DNA of 64,000 bases from Bdellovibrionales bacterium Ga0074139 (GTDB taxonomy: Bacteria > Bdellovibrionota > Bdellovibrionia > Bdellovibrionales > Bdellovibrionaceae), in the NCBI GenBank assembly GCA_001464795.1, contig LNEB01000015.1, positions 248,001-312,000 on the forward strand, written 5' to 3'. The translations under genes and the position numbers were made by a program. The notes below the pieces were generated by a model. That model had not been told where the DNA came from, ran no database searches, and saw nothing but the letters and a program-made list of their open reading frames with translations. Within the stretch, counting starts at the first letter, position 1; each line of letters starts with the position of its first letter. Below, piece after piece: positions 44,558 to 53,755 of the stretch.

Positions 44558-45608
44558 CAGGTGCTCCTAGATCTTGTCCGTTCACAATGATATTAACGGC
44601 TCCACCGTTACTGATTTTCAGACGTATTCCAGAGCGACTTTTAAAAGTGTGAATCTGATCACCTTTTAGTAGTAATTTTTGTGGATTACTTTTTGCAGAA
44701 GCGTATTCAATTTCTACATTATCTTTGGCTTCCACGATGACTTCCACTGACTTACCCTCTGTTGTAGGCTTTGTTTCTCCTGATGGTGTGGACACAGGCG
44801 TTGTGGGAAGACTGGTTGTTTCACTTGCTGTCTTTTGTTGAGTAGCTAGCTGAGGCACCGGTATTGGGGTGACTGTTGAAGGAGTTGCTGCAGGCAGTGC
44901 CGTGACTTGTGGAGTAGAAGCTACAGGTTTTGCTACAGGTGTTGATGCAGTTACCGTTGTCGGTGTGGGGGCAGTTGCAGAGGCGGCTGGAGTTGCAGCT
45001 GAAGAGACGGGATCAGTTAAGATTTTATCCTCTGGTTTTTCAGGATCTTGTGCAATCAAGACCGAAGAGGTTGTTGTGTCCTCTGAGTTATTACTTGGGT
45101 TGATCAAAGCAATTTCGTTGGGAACCTCGGCCTCTTTTTGATAACGCTTTATAAGATTATTGCCAAAGTAGACAACAAATACCAAAACAAGAGCCAATGC
45201 CGAGATCACAATGGTTTTAAGTTTCAAAGTATCTGTCGTTAAGCCGGGACCCATTAAAACTGATTGATTTGTTGCAGATCGGTTCGTAACAGGAGCCTCT
45301 GGCTCCTCTGTTTGAGGTGCCAAAACTTCTTCTGGTTGTGAAATGACTTCTGCCTCTGGTGTTTCTTCAATGGGAGGTTTTAATTCTGATTGAAAGAGTT
45401 TTAAGATTTCATCACTATTAAGTTTTAAATACTTGGCATAGCTTTGTACAAAGCCCCTTAAGAAAGTTTTTGCAGGTAATTTGGATAGATCACCATTTTC
45501 TATGGCTTGAAGGATGCGGGTATTAATTTTTAGAAAAATTCCGACCTCATGCAAAGAAAGGCCCTTATCTTCACGTGCTTTTTTGAGAACTTCACCAGTC
45601 TTTTTCAC
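44520..45608 (-). CDS. rodZ: RodZ-like cell-shape protein
   Basis: 362 residues. An N-terminal HTH (LKKAREDKGLSLHEVGIFLK, 1-72) is followed by an acidic linker, a single membrane helix (131-149), a Thr/Pro/Ala-rich periplasmic linker and a C-terminal DUF4115-type beta domain (EVIVEAKDNVEIEYA ... GGAVNIIVNG). RodZ bridges MreB to the cell-wall machinery. The start codon GTG overlaps the upstream stop as TAGTG. The 3' end overlaps the GT39 gene by 38 bp. A second HTH of this type is encoded at 63738-64000. Confidence 0.82.
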   Translation of the reverse strand: MKKTGEVLKKAREDKGLSLHEVGIFLKINTRILQAIENGDLSKLPAKTFLRGFVQSYAKYLKLNSDEILKLFQSELKPPIEETPEAEVISQPEEVLAPQTEEPEAPVTNRSATNQSVLMGPGLTTDTLKLKTIVISALALVLVFVVYFGNNLIKRYQKEAEVPNEIALINPSNNSEDTTTSSVLIAQDPEKPEDKILTDPVSSAATPAASATAPTPTTVTASTPVAKPVASTPQVTALPAATPSTVTPIPVPQLATQQKTASETTSLPTTPVSTPSGETKPTTEGKSVEVIVEAKDNVEIEYASAKSNPQKLLLKGDQIHTFKSRSGIRLKISNGGAVNIIVNGQDLGAPGAIGQSIQLNYE

Positions 45609-46366
45609 TACAGTTCCTTTCGCACTACATCCAAAAGCGCTTTCGATTTTTCGGAGTATTGTCCTTTTGGATATAACTTAATAATTTCATCAAAGCGCAC
45701 GGCTGCTTTTCTTTTATCACCCGATCGATAATGGGCAAGTGCGCTAAAGTAATGAGGCTCATCGTTGCCAGAGGACTGACAAAAGGCAATTGCATTGTCC
45801 AAAGCCACCGAGGCTTCTGCGTATCTTTTTAGTTCGAATAAACTTCTGCCGTAAAAGTGTTGTGATGAGCAATTAGATCTGCCGTACTGAACTGACTTTG
45901 CAAAAGGCTCAAGAGCTTTCAAATATTGCTTTTGATCAAAATAGAGTAATCCTTCATTCAAAAAAACTTTATCCAAGGCTCCGTAAGTCAGATCATTTTT
46001 AACTTTTCCGATTTCTATTTCAGCTTCTTTAAATCTTTTTGTTTCGATCAGCACACGGGCCAGATTATTTCGGCCCTCAGTGTAGCCTGGGTAAATTTGT
46101 AAAAGCTCATTAAAAGTTTGAATGGCCAAATCACTTCTTCCACGAGCTTGGTAAGTGATGGCCAATGAGTTTAAAATCTGTGGATTTGAAGGCGTGAGTT
46201 TTTTGGCTTTTAAAAGCTCTTTTAAAGCTTGTGGATATCGGCCCGCAGCGAAGAATGAATTTCCTAAGTCTAGGTGTCTTTGAGCAAGATCTTCATTTTT
46301 TGAGTGAGATGTACAACCCAAATTTAAAAAAGAAAAAATAAAAGTTAAAATTAAAACAAACTTCAC
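45608..46366 (-). CDS. TPR lipoprotein, PilF/PilW-like
   Basis: 252 residues. The signal peptide ends in LNLGC (Cys18 as likely lipidated residue; position -3 is Asn, not ideal). Six or so TPR motifs follow (YPQALKELLKAKKLTPSNPQ, DLAIQTFNELLQIYPGYTEG, and so on). The family resembles PilF/PilW, the outer-membrane lipoprotein that helps PilQ secretin assembly. Its pairing with a RodZ-like gene is also found elsewhere in the pilF-rodZ order. A general scaffold role is the alternative. Confidence 0.75.
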   Translation of the reverse strand: MKFVLILTFIFSFLNLGCTSHSKNEDLAQRHLDLGNSFFAAGRYPQALKELLKAKKLTPSNPQILNSLAITYQARGRSDLAIQTFNELLQIYPGYTEGRNNLARVLIETKRFKEAEIEIGKVKNDLTYGALDKVFLNEGLLYFDQKQYLKALEPFAKSVQYGRSNCSSQHFYGRSLFELKRYAEASVALDNAIAFCQSSGNDEPHYFSALAHYRSGDKRKAAVRFDEIIKLYPKGQYSEKSKALLDVVRKEL

Positions 46367-46385
46367 TTAGGCAGGTTAGCATCAC

Positions 46386-47546
46386 TCAGTTCTCTGTCAA
46401 CGTCAGAGACACAAGAGTTTCAACATGTTCTGTCTGGGGAAACATCTCAAACGGCTGTATAGAGTTTAACTTATATCGAGGTTCATATTTTAAAAGCCAT
46501 AGAAGGTCCCGATTGAGTGTAACGGGATGACAGCTGAGGTAAACAATTTGACGCGGCTTTGAAAGTGCCAGGGTTTTCATAACAGATTCGGTGGCACCCG
46601 TACGTGGAGGATCCATAAATACAACATCATGACCTTGTGGCCATTTTGTTTTAAGAAAAAGCTCAACATCACTTTGAAAAAAATTAAGTTTTTTGGGGGA
46701 AATGTTTTCACTTTGAATTCTTTGATGAGCCGCTTTAACAAGTTTTTGGCTACCCTCAACGGCAATTATTTCTTTGAAATTGAGTTTGTTAAAAATGGGG
46801 AAAGTAAAATTCCCTGAACCGGCGTAAAGTTCAAAAAGGCAGGAATTAGAAGCCCCTTCTAAAAGCTCTAGACTTTCAGAAATGAGTTGATCATTTTGGA
46901 ACCTATTGACCTGAGAAAATCCGATTTCCGAAGCGTCTTCACCCACTTCTGTGCAGTCGACTTTCGTATCTTCGGTGGGGCTGACTCTTAGTTCGTAGCG
47001 AATGCCTGATCGAAGGCTTTTTTTCATAGGAGATTTTAAGAATTGGTTTATTGGTTTTTCAGCGATTAAACATTCTTGAATGGGAACCAAGTTATGACTG
47101 CGTTTAGCAAAAAAATTAAACTTTTGACCGTCATACGTCATTTGTACACGGTTACGATAGTATAAATGTTGGGGGCTTGGAATAATGGTTTCGACTTCAA
47201 TCGATTGAACAGAAAATAAAGGCCTAAGGGCACTGGCCACAAGCTGTTGTTTTTGCTGTAACTGTGATTGTGAATTTAAATGCTGCCATGAACACCCACC
47301 ACAGGTTCCTGCGTGTACGCAGGGCGGAGTTATTCTTTGGTCCGAAGCTTTAATAATTTTTTTAAGCGAACCGTAAGCCAGATTTTTTTTATGTTCAGTT
47401 ATAAGTACAATAAGTTCGTCGCCAGGGGCAGCGTCTTCAACAAAGACGACAAGGCCTTCGAAGCGGCCCATGGCCGCCCCGCCAACAACCATTTTCTCAA
47501 TGGTCAGATGAATTTCTTTTCCAACCAAAGAGACTTGAGTCGTCAT
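46386..47546 (-). CDS. RlmD/TrmA-family m5U RNA methyltransferase
   Basis: 386 residues. An N-terminal TRAM domain is followed by the 4Fe-4S cysteines C76, C82, C85 and C159, then a SAM-binding ELYAGSGNF (239-247), VFMDPPRTG and the nucleophile C339 in YLSCHPVT, with E373 as base. This is the site set of 23S rRNA uracil-5 methyltransferases (RlmC/RlmD). It is about 45 residues shorter than E. coli RlmD. The start overlaps the ndk stop by one base (TAATG). Target uridine (747 or 1939) is not decidable. Confidence 0.88.
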   Translation of the reverse strand: MTTQVSLVGKEIHLTIEKMVVGGAAMGRFEGLVVFVEDAAPGDELIVLITEHKKNLAYGSLKKIIKASDQRITPPCVHAGTCGGCSWQHLNSQSQLQQKQQLVASALRPLFSVQSIEVETIIPSPQHLYYRNRVQMTYDGQKFNFFAKRSHNLVPIQECLIAEKPINQFLKSPMKKSLRSGIRYELRVSPTEDTKVDCTEVGEDASEIGFSQVNRFQNDQLISESLELLEGASNSCLFELYAGSGNFTFPIFNKLNFKEIIAVEGSQKLVKAAHQRIQSENISPKKLNFFQSDVELFLKTKWPQGHDVVFMDPPRTGATESVMKTLALSKPRQIVYLSCHPVTLNRDLLWLLKYEPRYKLNSIQPFEMFPQTEHVETLVSLTLTEN

Positions 47547-47971
47547 TACAAGTTTACGATTTCGTGTTTATCAAAAAAGATAGCCAATTCACGCTTAGCA
47601 GAATCTTGAGAATCTGATCCATGAACTGCATTTTCACCAACGTTTGCACCATGCTTCGCGCGGATAGTACCTGCTTCCGCTTTTTTGGGATCAGTTGCAC
47701 CCATGAGCTCACGATTTTTTAGTACAGCGTTTTCACCAACCAAACACATCAACAACACAGGACCTGAAGTCATAAAGCTAACAAGTTCACCAAAAAAGGG
47801 ACGCTCTTTGTGTTCAGCATAAAAAAGTTCACATTTATCTTTGCTTAAAATTGTTAATTTTGCAGCAGCAACGCGAAGACCGTTGGTTTCAAATTGATGA
47901 ATGATGTCGCCAATTGCATTTTTTTTAACAGCATTAGGTTTAATAATTGAAAATGTTTTTTCGATACCCAT
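47546..47971 (-). CDS. ndk: Nucleoside diphosphate kinase
   Basis: 141 residues, typical length. It has [20 protein letters not shown] and the phosphohistidine H117 in NAVHGSDS. It exchanges phosphates between NTPs. AAGGAG lies eight bases before the ATG. It is followed by an overlapping RNA methyltransferase gene (TAATG). Confidence 0.97.
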   Translation of the reverse strand: MGIEKTFSIIKPNAVKKNAIGDIIHQFETNGLRVAAAKLTILSKDKCELFYAEHKERPFFGELVSFMTSGPVLLMCLVGENAVLKNRELMGATDPKKAEAGTIRAKHGANVGENAVHGSDSQDSAKRELAIFFDKHEIVNL

Positions 47972-48041
47972 TTGTAAAGCTCCTTGAGAGTGTTAATGAA
48001 GTCTTCTTTTAGCCGTATTTAGGGCTATAAAGCAACCTCGA

Positions 48042-49160
48042 CTATGATGACTTTTTACTATTTTTTATCATGACGGAGGCTCTGGTATAGCCCCCATCGC
48101 TGCCGTCGACGAAGTGAAAATGATTGGACGAGCTTCGCACCATACAAGTCATCAGGGCTTCAGTGCTTTCATGATACCCAAAAACGATTTGACCACTGCG
48201 GGAAAGTTGTTCGAGCCTGGCCAACATAGTGGCTTTTTCAGAGGCCGTTAAATCTAAAACCAACTTGAGAGAGTCGTCTCTTTTCACAAAATCAGTGTTG
48301 TTTTGTAATTGATGCAGGTAAAGATCTACAGCAGATCCCTTTGATTTTTTACCCATCTTAATGAGTGGGAATAAGAGCAAGATATAAAGCGAAACAAACA
48401 CTCTGAAGAAAAAACCTTTCCCCTTGGCTTGGGCTTCACTTCTTAGGTGTTTTGGCGGCCATTGAATGGGTAGGGTTGCGGCTTGGACTGGTTGAGCAAC
48501 ACGTAGGATCTGCTGAAATTCAGAAAGTAAGCCTTCAATGGCTGAGCTGTTATCAGTGGGATTAATTATAAATGAAACAACAGAGCCTCGGTTAGAAGGT
48601 ATTGGATTCCATCGACACTCGAGGCCTTCATGGCTGCCAATGGCAGGGTAATTGGCGGGAAGTTCAAGCTCAGGTTGATTTTTCATTAACCCTTCGGCAA
48701 GACTAATGCCTCCGCCCCGAAACAAAAATACTTTTTGTTTATCTTGGTTTTCAAGCACGGCAACATCGATCGACCGATTGCGCTTTTTTAATTCACTGAC
48801 TTGGATCGAAAACACACGAAGAGTCAGTCCAAATTGTTCCTTGGCCATTTTTCTTGTGTAGCTTAGGGCTTCAAGGGCTTGATTTTTACAATCGTCGGAA
48901 ACCAATATGGTGGCACCATCACCACCAAAGATGAATGGAAACTGGTCTGATTTTAATTTATTTTGAACGCTAATAATTGCACACACCCCAAGGGTATTAA
49001 CATCTTTATAGCGTCCGTCTGCGATAGCCTTGGTAGATCCCTTGATGTCAGTCATCATGACCCACCAACTATCAGGGACCTTTTGATAGGCACTTGCCGC
49101 TTCCATTTCCATCCAATCTTTAATTGGATTAATCTGTTTAAAAAAAGCGACAATATCCAT
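48042..49160 (-). CDS. DUF3095 family protein
   Basis: 372 residues. The central part (WWVMMTDIKGSTKAIADGRY, FIFGGDGATILV) resembles a nucleotide-cyclase-like fold with two acidic positions, as described for DUF3095. The C-terminal half contains a basic hydrophobic stretch (FFFRVFVSLYILLLFPLIKM, about 248-267) that could dip into the membrane, followed by an unknown domain with FGYHESTEALMTCMV. Function unknown. It lies 3 bp after sucD and is probably the last gene of the mdh-sucC-sucD operon, an unexpected partner. Confidence 0.75.
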   Translation of the reverse strand: MDIVAFFKQINPIKDWMEMEAASAYQKVPDSWWVMMTDIKGSTKAIADGRYKDVNTLGVCAIISVQNKLKSDQFPFIFGGDGATILVSDDCKNQALEALSYTRKMAKEQFGLTLRVFSIQVSELKKRNRSIDVAVLENQDKQKVFLFRGGGISLAEGLMKNQPELELPANYPAIGSHEGLECRWNPIPSNRGSVVSFIINPTDNSSAIEGLLSEFQQILRVAQPVQAATLPIQWPPKHLRSEAQAKGKGFFFRVFVSLYILLLFPLIKMGKKSKGSAVDLYLHQLQNNTDFVKRDDSLKLVLDLTASEKATMLARLEQLSRSGQIVFGYHESTEALMTCMVRSSSNHFHFVDGSDGGYTRASVMIKNSKKSS

Positions 49161-49163
49161 AAT

Positions 49164-50033
49164 TTATTTCAGCATACTTTTCAATGTTGTACCAAGGTCA
49201 GCGGGTGATCTTGCAATTTTACATCCAGCCGCTTCAAGAGCTGCAAACTTCGCCTCTGCTGTTCCTTTGCCACCGCTAATGATAGCTCCTGCATGACCCA
49301 TTCTTTTACCTGCAGGCGCAGAAGCACCGGCAATAAAAGCAGCCACTGGTTTTTTAAAATTCTTTTTGATCCACTCGGCGGCTTCTTCTTCAGCAGAGCC
49401 TCCAATTTCACCAATCATGATGACAGCATCAGTATCTTTATCTTCATTAAACAGTTTTAAAACATCGATAAAGTTGGTTCCATTCACCGGATCTCCACCG
49501 ATTCCTACACAGGTGGATTGTCCAAGACCCAAAGCTGTCAGCTGATGAACTGCTTCATAAGTTAATGTTCCAGATCTAGAAAGAACACCGATGCGACCTT
49601 GTTTATGAATGTGTCCAGGCATAATTCCAATTTTACACTCACCGGGAGTGATCACGCCCGGGCAATTGGGTCCGATAAGCCGTGTTTTTCTACCTTGCAT
49701 GTATCGCTTTACTTTCACCATATCTAGAACGGGAATACCTTCTGTAATACAAATGACTAAGTCCAGCTCTGCATCAACAGCCTCCATAATGGAATCAGCT
49801 GCAAACGGTGGGGGCACAAAAATCATCGAAGTATTACAGCCTGTTTTTGCTTTAGCTTCTTTAACAGTGTTGAAAACGGGTAAACCTAAATGAGTTGTTC
49901 CGCCTTTGCCAGGAGTCACGCCTCCTACAAATTTTGAGCCGTAGGCCATGGATTGCTCTGTGTGAAACGAGCCCTGGGCACCCGTGATACCTTGAGTGAT
50001 TACTTTTGTGTTTTTATTAATAAGAATCGACAT
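49164..50033 (-). CDS. sucD: Succinate-CoA ligase alpha subunit
   Basis: 289 residues. CoA-binding Rossmann N-terminus ([15 protein letters not shown]), IGPNCPGVI, and the phosphohistidine H247 in [12 protein letters not shown]. With SucC it converts succinyl-CoA to succinate with substrate-level phosphorylation. Its ATG overlaps the sucC stop (TAATG). Confidence 0.97.
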   Translation of the reverse strand: MSILINKNTKVITQGITGAQGSFHTEQSMAYGSKFVGGVTPGKGGTTHLGLPVFNTVKEAKAKTGCNTSMIFVPPPFAADSIMEAVDAELDLVICITEGIPVLDMVKVKRYMQGRKTRLIGPNCPGVITPGECKIGIMPGHIHKQGRIGVLSRSGTLTYEAVHQLTALGLGQSTCVGIGGDPVNGTNFIDVLKLFNEDKDTDAVIMIGEIGGSAEEEAAEWIKKNFKKPVAAFIAGASAPAGKRMGHAGAIISGGKGTAEAKFAALEAAGCKIARSPADLGTTLKSMLK

Positions 50034-51202
50034 TACTTACCTCCACGAACAGCTGCGACAACTTTTTTTGCAGCATCAGTTAAATCATCAGCAGGAGTGA
50101 TATTGAGACCACTTTCTTTTAACATTTTTTTCCCGAGCTCTACGTTTGTTCCTTCAAGCCTGACAACAAGCGGAACCTTAAGACCCACTTCTTTTGATGC
50201 AGAGATCACACCATCTGCGATCACATCACACTTCATAATTCCACCAAAAATATTAACTAAAATGGCTTTTACATTGGGGTCAGATAAAATAATTTTAAAT
50301 GCATTAGTGACTTTTTCTTTATTAGCGCCACCGCCTACGTCTAGAAAGTTGGCAGGTGCTTCACCGTGAAGCTTGATTATATCAAGAGTTGACATAGCAA
50401 GACCTGCACCGTTCACAAGACAGCCAATGTTTCCATCTAACTTAATAAAGGCAAGATCATATTTGGAAGCTTCGATTTCAGAAGGCTCTTCTTCTGTTAA
50501 ATCGCGGTACTCGACGATATCTTTTTGTCTGTACAAGGAGTTAGAATCAAAATTCATTTTAGCATCAAGACAAATAATATCGCCTTCTTTTGTCAGAACT
50601 AAAGGATTGATTTCCGCAATCGAACAATCCTTTTCTAAGAAAGCTTTATAAAGACCCATCATAAAACCAACGGCCTTATTAACACTTTCATTGGGTATTC
50701 CAATGGCAAAAGCAAGCTCACGAGCTTGAAAAGGAATAAGTCCTGTCACAGGATCAATATCCACTTTAATGATCGCATTGGGATTGTGAGCGGCGACCTC
50801 TTCGATGTCCATTCCGCCTTCACTAGAGGCCATCATGGCCACTCGCCCAGTTGCACGGTCCACTAAACAAGCAACGTAATACTCTTTAGCTATGTTGCAA
50901 CCCTGTTCGATATAAACTTTTTGAACTTTTTTACCTTCAGGTCCGGTTTGATGAGTCACGAGATTCATACCAATGATGTTTTGCGCATAAGTCTTTACTT
51001 CGTCTAAAGATTTAGCAACTTTTACGCCACCACCTTTTCCGCGTCCGCCAGCATGAATCTGAGCTTTTACAACCCAGACAGAGCCACCAATTTCTTTTGC
51101 TACTTTAGTGGCTTCATCAGGTGAATGGGCAAGACCACCCTTAAGAGTGGCCACACCGTAGCGACGTAAAACTTCCTTAGCTTGATACTCGTGAATATTC
51201 AT
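50033..51202 (-). CDS. sucC: Succinate-CoA ligase beta subunit
   Basis: 389 residues, ATP-grasp fold with [30 protein letters not shown] and [12 protein letters not shown] at the C-terminal flavodoxin-like domain. [11 protein letters not shown] is also conserved. It sits between mdh and sucD. The propionyl-CoA carboxylase at 13029-16637 would feed this step through methylmalonyl-CoA, whose mutase is not in this window. Confidence 0.97.
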   Translation of the reverse strand: MNIHEYQAKEVLRRYGVATLKGGLAHSPDEATKVAKEIGGSVWVVKAQIHAGGRGKGGGVKVAKSLDEVKTYAQNIIGMNLVTHQTGPEGKKVQKVYIEQGCNIAKEYYVACLVDRATGRVAMMASSEGGMDIEEVAAHNPNAIIKVDIDPVTGLIPFQARELAFAIGIPNESVNKAVGFMMGLYKAFLEKDCSIAEINPLVLTKEGDIICLDAKMNFDSNSLYRQKDIVEYRDLTEEEPSEIEASKYDLAFIKLDGNIGCLVNGAGLAMSTLDIIKLHGEAPANFLDVGGGANKEKVTNAFKIILSDPNVKAILVNIFGGIMKCDVIADGVISASKEVGLKVPLVVRLEGTNVELGKKMLKESGLNITPADDLTDAAKKVVAAVRGGK

Positions 51203-51221
51203 TTTTTTCCCTTTTTAAAAT

Positions 51222-52172
51222 TTAGTATTGTAACTTTGATAGTGCTTCGACAAGTTCACGTACGGCTTTTGCTGATTTCTCGAGTCCAGCACGCTCTGTA
51301 TCGTTGAGTTTCAATTCGATAACACTTTCCATTCCACGACCACCCAACTTACATAAAACACCAATAAAAAGACCCTTCATTCCGTATTCCCCGTTAAGTT
51401 CAACAGCACAGGGTAGAATGCGATTCTGGTTTTTTAAAATGGCTTCAGCCATTTGCACAGCTGATGCAGAGGGAGCGTAATAAGCAGATCCAGTTTGAAG
51501 GAGTTTTACGATTTCAGCCCCACCATTAACAGCACGATTAACAAGAGCATCGATTTTATCTTGTGGTAAAAGTTCAACTAAAGGAACTCCGCCTACCGAA
51601 CAATGTCTTGGCATCGGAACCATCGTGTCTCCGTGACCACCCAAGGTAAATCCAAATACATCTTTTACCGATACGTCTAAAGCTTCTGCTATAAAAGAAC
51701 GAAACCTTGCTGAATCTAAGATTCCTGCCATGCCAATTACGCGCTCTCGAGGAAATCCTAAGACTTGCTTGGCGACAGTGCACATAGCATCCAATGGATT
51801 TGATACAATGATAACAATAGAATCAGGAGCATTTTGCTTGATTCCCTCGCAGCAAGCTTTAACGATTTTTGCATTTGTTTGCAGAAGATCATCGCGGCTC
51901 ATGCCAGGCTTTCGAGGCATACCTGCAGTTAAAATAACCACATCAGCGCCGGCAATGTCTTTATAATCTGATGTACCTGTTACTTTTGAATCGAACTGTT
52001 CAACGGGTGAAGCTTCAAAGAGATCAAGAGCTTTTCCCTTAGCTGCACCATCATTGATGTCCAACAAAACAACATCACCAAGTTCTTTTTGAGCGGCCCA
52101 ATGAGCAGCAGTTGATCCAACGAAACCAGCACCGATAACAGCGATTTTTTTTCGCTTGTGTGAAGATGACAT
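51222..52172 (-). CDS. mdh: Malate dehydrogenase (LDH-like type)
   Basis: 316 residues. NAD motif GAGFVGST (14-21), D38 for the NAD ribose, R87 and R93 (MPRKPGMSRDDL) for the substrate, R156, and the catalytic H180 in GGHGDTM. This is the MDH type related to lactate dehydrogenase. R87 in the substrate loop supports malate rather than lactate. ATG at 52172 has AGGAG five bases upstream; the longer form from 52214 lacks one. It is the first gene of the TCA operon. Confidence 0.95.
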   Translation of the reverse strand: MSSSHKRKKIAVIGAGFVGSTAAHWAAQKELGDVVLLDINDGAAKGKALDLFEASPVEQFDSKVTGTSDYKDIAGADVVILTAGMPRKPGMSRDDLLQTNAKIVKACCEGIKQNAPDSIVIIVSNPLDAMCTVAKQVLGFPRERVIGMAGILDSARFRSFIAEALDVSVKDVFGFTLGGHGDTMVPMPRHCSVGGVPLVELLPQDKIDALVNRAVNGGAEIVKLLQTGSAYYAPSASAVQMAEAILKNQNRILPCAVELNGEYGMKGLFIGVLCKLGGRGMESVIELKLNDTERAGLEKSAKAVRELVEALSKLQY

Positions 52173-52185
52173 AAAAGCTCCTAAT

Positions 52186-52221
52186 TTTAAGATTGCGTTT
52201 GAGTGGTTATTCAATCTTAAA
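52186..52221. promoter_or_regulatory. Inverted repeat in the mdh / Mla-like divergent region
   Basis: TTTAAGATTG (52186-52195) and CAATCTTAAA (52212-52221) are perfect 10-bp complements 16 bp apart, in the 76-bp gap between the divergent genes. The spacing suits a dimeric repressor site or a leader hairpin in either transcript. No clear -10/-35 pair was seen. Confidence 0.45.
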
Positions 52222-52248
52222 TTGAGAGTTGTGACAAGTGAGATCCCT

Positions 52249-53028
52249 ATGAGTCAACCTACCAACTCGACCACAGATTTTAAGCCCCTCATATCGGGCG
52301 AAGGTTTGGGTTACTCCTTTGCAGACCAAGTTTTATTTAAAGAAATTAATTTCAAAATTTTTGAAGGGGAGCATGTTGTCCTCATCGGTCCCAGTGGACA
52401 TGGAAAGTCACTACTACTTAAGCTGATGGCAGGTCTATTAGAGCCGCAAACGGGTCGACTTTATTTCATGGAAAAAAACTGGAGCGAACTCTCTATAACG
52501 CAACGCAATTCTCACTACCTAATGAGAGGAATGCTGTTTCAGAAAAATGCCTTGTTTGATTCTTTATCCGTTCTAGAAAATGCTCTATTTCCTCTTCTGG
52601 AAACAGAAACTTCTTATTCAGATGTAGAAAAAAAAGACAGGGTCGAGTTCCTATTGAATGCTGTGGGGTTGTGGCATGCCAAAGACCTCTATCCCAAAGA
52701 GCTCAGCGGAGGAATGCAAAAAAGATTGGGAATTGCACGAGCATTAGTTCTTAAACCTAAAATACTTTTATGTGATGATCCAGTCGCTGGCCTTGATCCG
52801 ATTACAGCAAGAAATATTGTCAAATTAATACAAGAAATGCAGTCTCAAAATCAAACAACGTGTGTTTCAATATTAAATGACATGAATCGTACCAAAGAAT
52901 TAGCAACTCGAATTCTGATGGTTATGGATCAAAAAGTTGTAGATCTCGGAAGTCCACAAGAGGCTTTGGAAAATCAAAACAAAAAATATTTTCAATTCTT
53001 ACGTGGCGAGCCCTATGACGCTAATTAA
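52249..53028 (+). CDS. Mla-like ABC transporter ATPase 1 (degenerate site)
   Basis: 259 residues. Walker A GPSGHGKS (47-54), Q-loop FQK, signature LSGGM (152-156), Walker B ILLCDDP. The catalytic Glu after Walker B is Asp (D177) and the H-loop His is Asn (N210 in SILND), so its own ATP site is probably impaired. It belongs to the MlaF (organic-solvent resistance) ATPase group. ATG at 52249 follows GTGAG. It overlaps the second ATPase gene by 14 bp. See the second ATPase for the complementary signature. Confidence 0.85.
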   Translation: MSQPTNSTTDFKPLISGEGLGYSFADQVLFKEINFKIFEGEHVVLIGPSGHGKSLLLKLMAGLLEPQTGRLYFMEKNWSELSITQRNSHYLMRGMLFQKNALFDSLSVLENALFPLLETETSYSDVEKKDRVEFLLNAVGLWHAKDLYPKELSGGMQKRLGIARALVLKPKILLCDDPVAGLDPITARNIVKLIQEMQSQNQTTCVSILNDMNRTKELATRILMVMDQKVVDLGSPQEALENQNKKYFQFLRGEPYDAN

Positions 53029-53755
53029 AGTTGAAAATTTAGAAAAAAGCTTCGGTGACAGAAAAATATTAAATAACTTAACTTTTCAAGTTTTAGCCGG
53101 AGAAATTCTTTTTATTTTAGGGCAATCGGGAACTGGCAAGTCTGTGTTGCTGAAGTGTTTGGTGGGACTTTTAATTCCTGAAAAGGGAAAGATCATAATT
53201 GATCAGTTTGATTTAACGGGTCGTCTAGAGAAAGACTTCCAAGAAGTTCGTAGAAAGTGCGCTATGGTTTTCCAAAACCCAGCACTCTTTGACTCTTTGA
53301 CAGTTGAAGAAAACATTGCCTTTGGACTTCATCGACTAACCACTTTTAATAAAATGGAAATCAATAATAAAATTAAAAAGGCAGTTGAATCTGTCCAATT
53401 ATCTATAAAAATTTTGCATAAAAAACCTAACGAACTTTCCTATGGTCAGCAAAAACGGGTGAGTCTTGCCAGATCACTTGTGTTAGAGCCGGAAATTTTA
53501 CTTTTCGATGAACCAACGACAGGTTTAGATCCTGTGTCGACAACGGCTATCAATCGACTAATAGGTTATATATCTAAAGAGTACAAAACCACATCTTTAG
53601 TTGTAAGTCATGACATCCAATGTGCTTTTGAAATTGCTCAAAGGGTTCTCTTTCTTGATAAAGGCCAAGTCATTTATAATGACAGCATACAGAATATTCA
53701 CCTGTCGAAGCAGCCCCTTGTTCAACAATTTTTTCAGGAGATTCAGCTGAAGTGA
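53015..53755 (+). CDS. Mla-like ABC transporter ATPase 2
   Basis: 246 residues. Walker A GQSGTGKS (36-43), Q-loop VFQNPALFDSLTVEEN, signature LSYGQ (141-145, LSGGQ in most), Walker B LLFDEP (D165, E166) and H-loop SHD (H199) intact. It is thus catalytic in Walker B and H-loop but has an atypical signature, the mirror of ATPase 1. The two would form a heterodimer under the two permeases. I chose ATG 53015 over GTG 53003. The stop overlaps the permease start as GTGA. Confidence 0.85.
   Translation: MTLIKVENLEKSFGDRKILNNLTFQVLAGEILFILGQSGTGKSVLLKCLVGLLIPEKGKIIIDQFDLTGRLEKDFQEVRRKCAMVFQNPALFDSLTVEENIAFGLHRLTTFNKMEINNKIKKAVESVQLSIKILHKKPNELSYGQQKRVSLARSLVLEPEILLFDEPTTGLDPVSTTAINRLIGYISKEYKTTSLVVSHDIQCAFEIAQRVLFLDKGQVIYNDSIQNIHLSKQPLVQQFFQEIQLK

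Noticed and set aside
44869-45141. Plus-strand frame opposite the rodZ linker (Ala/Val/Gly-rich)
   Set aside because: It mirrors the Thr/Ala/Pro repeats of RodZ; no RBS or recognisable domain.
48005-48030. Terminator or attenuator before ndk
   Set aside because: TAGCC/GGCTA makes only 5 bp and lacks a U-tract in the ndk direction.
52156-52248. Longer start for the first Mla-like ATPase (ATG 52156)
   Set aside because: It would overlap the 5' end of divergent mdh and the inverted repeat; the fold starts after 52249.
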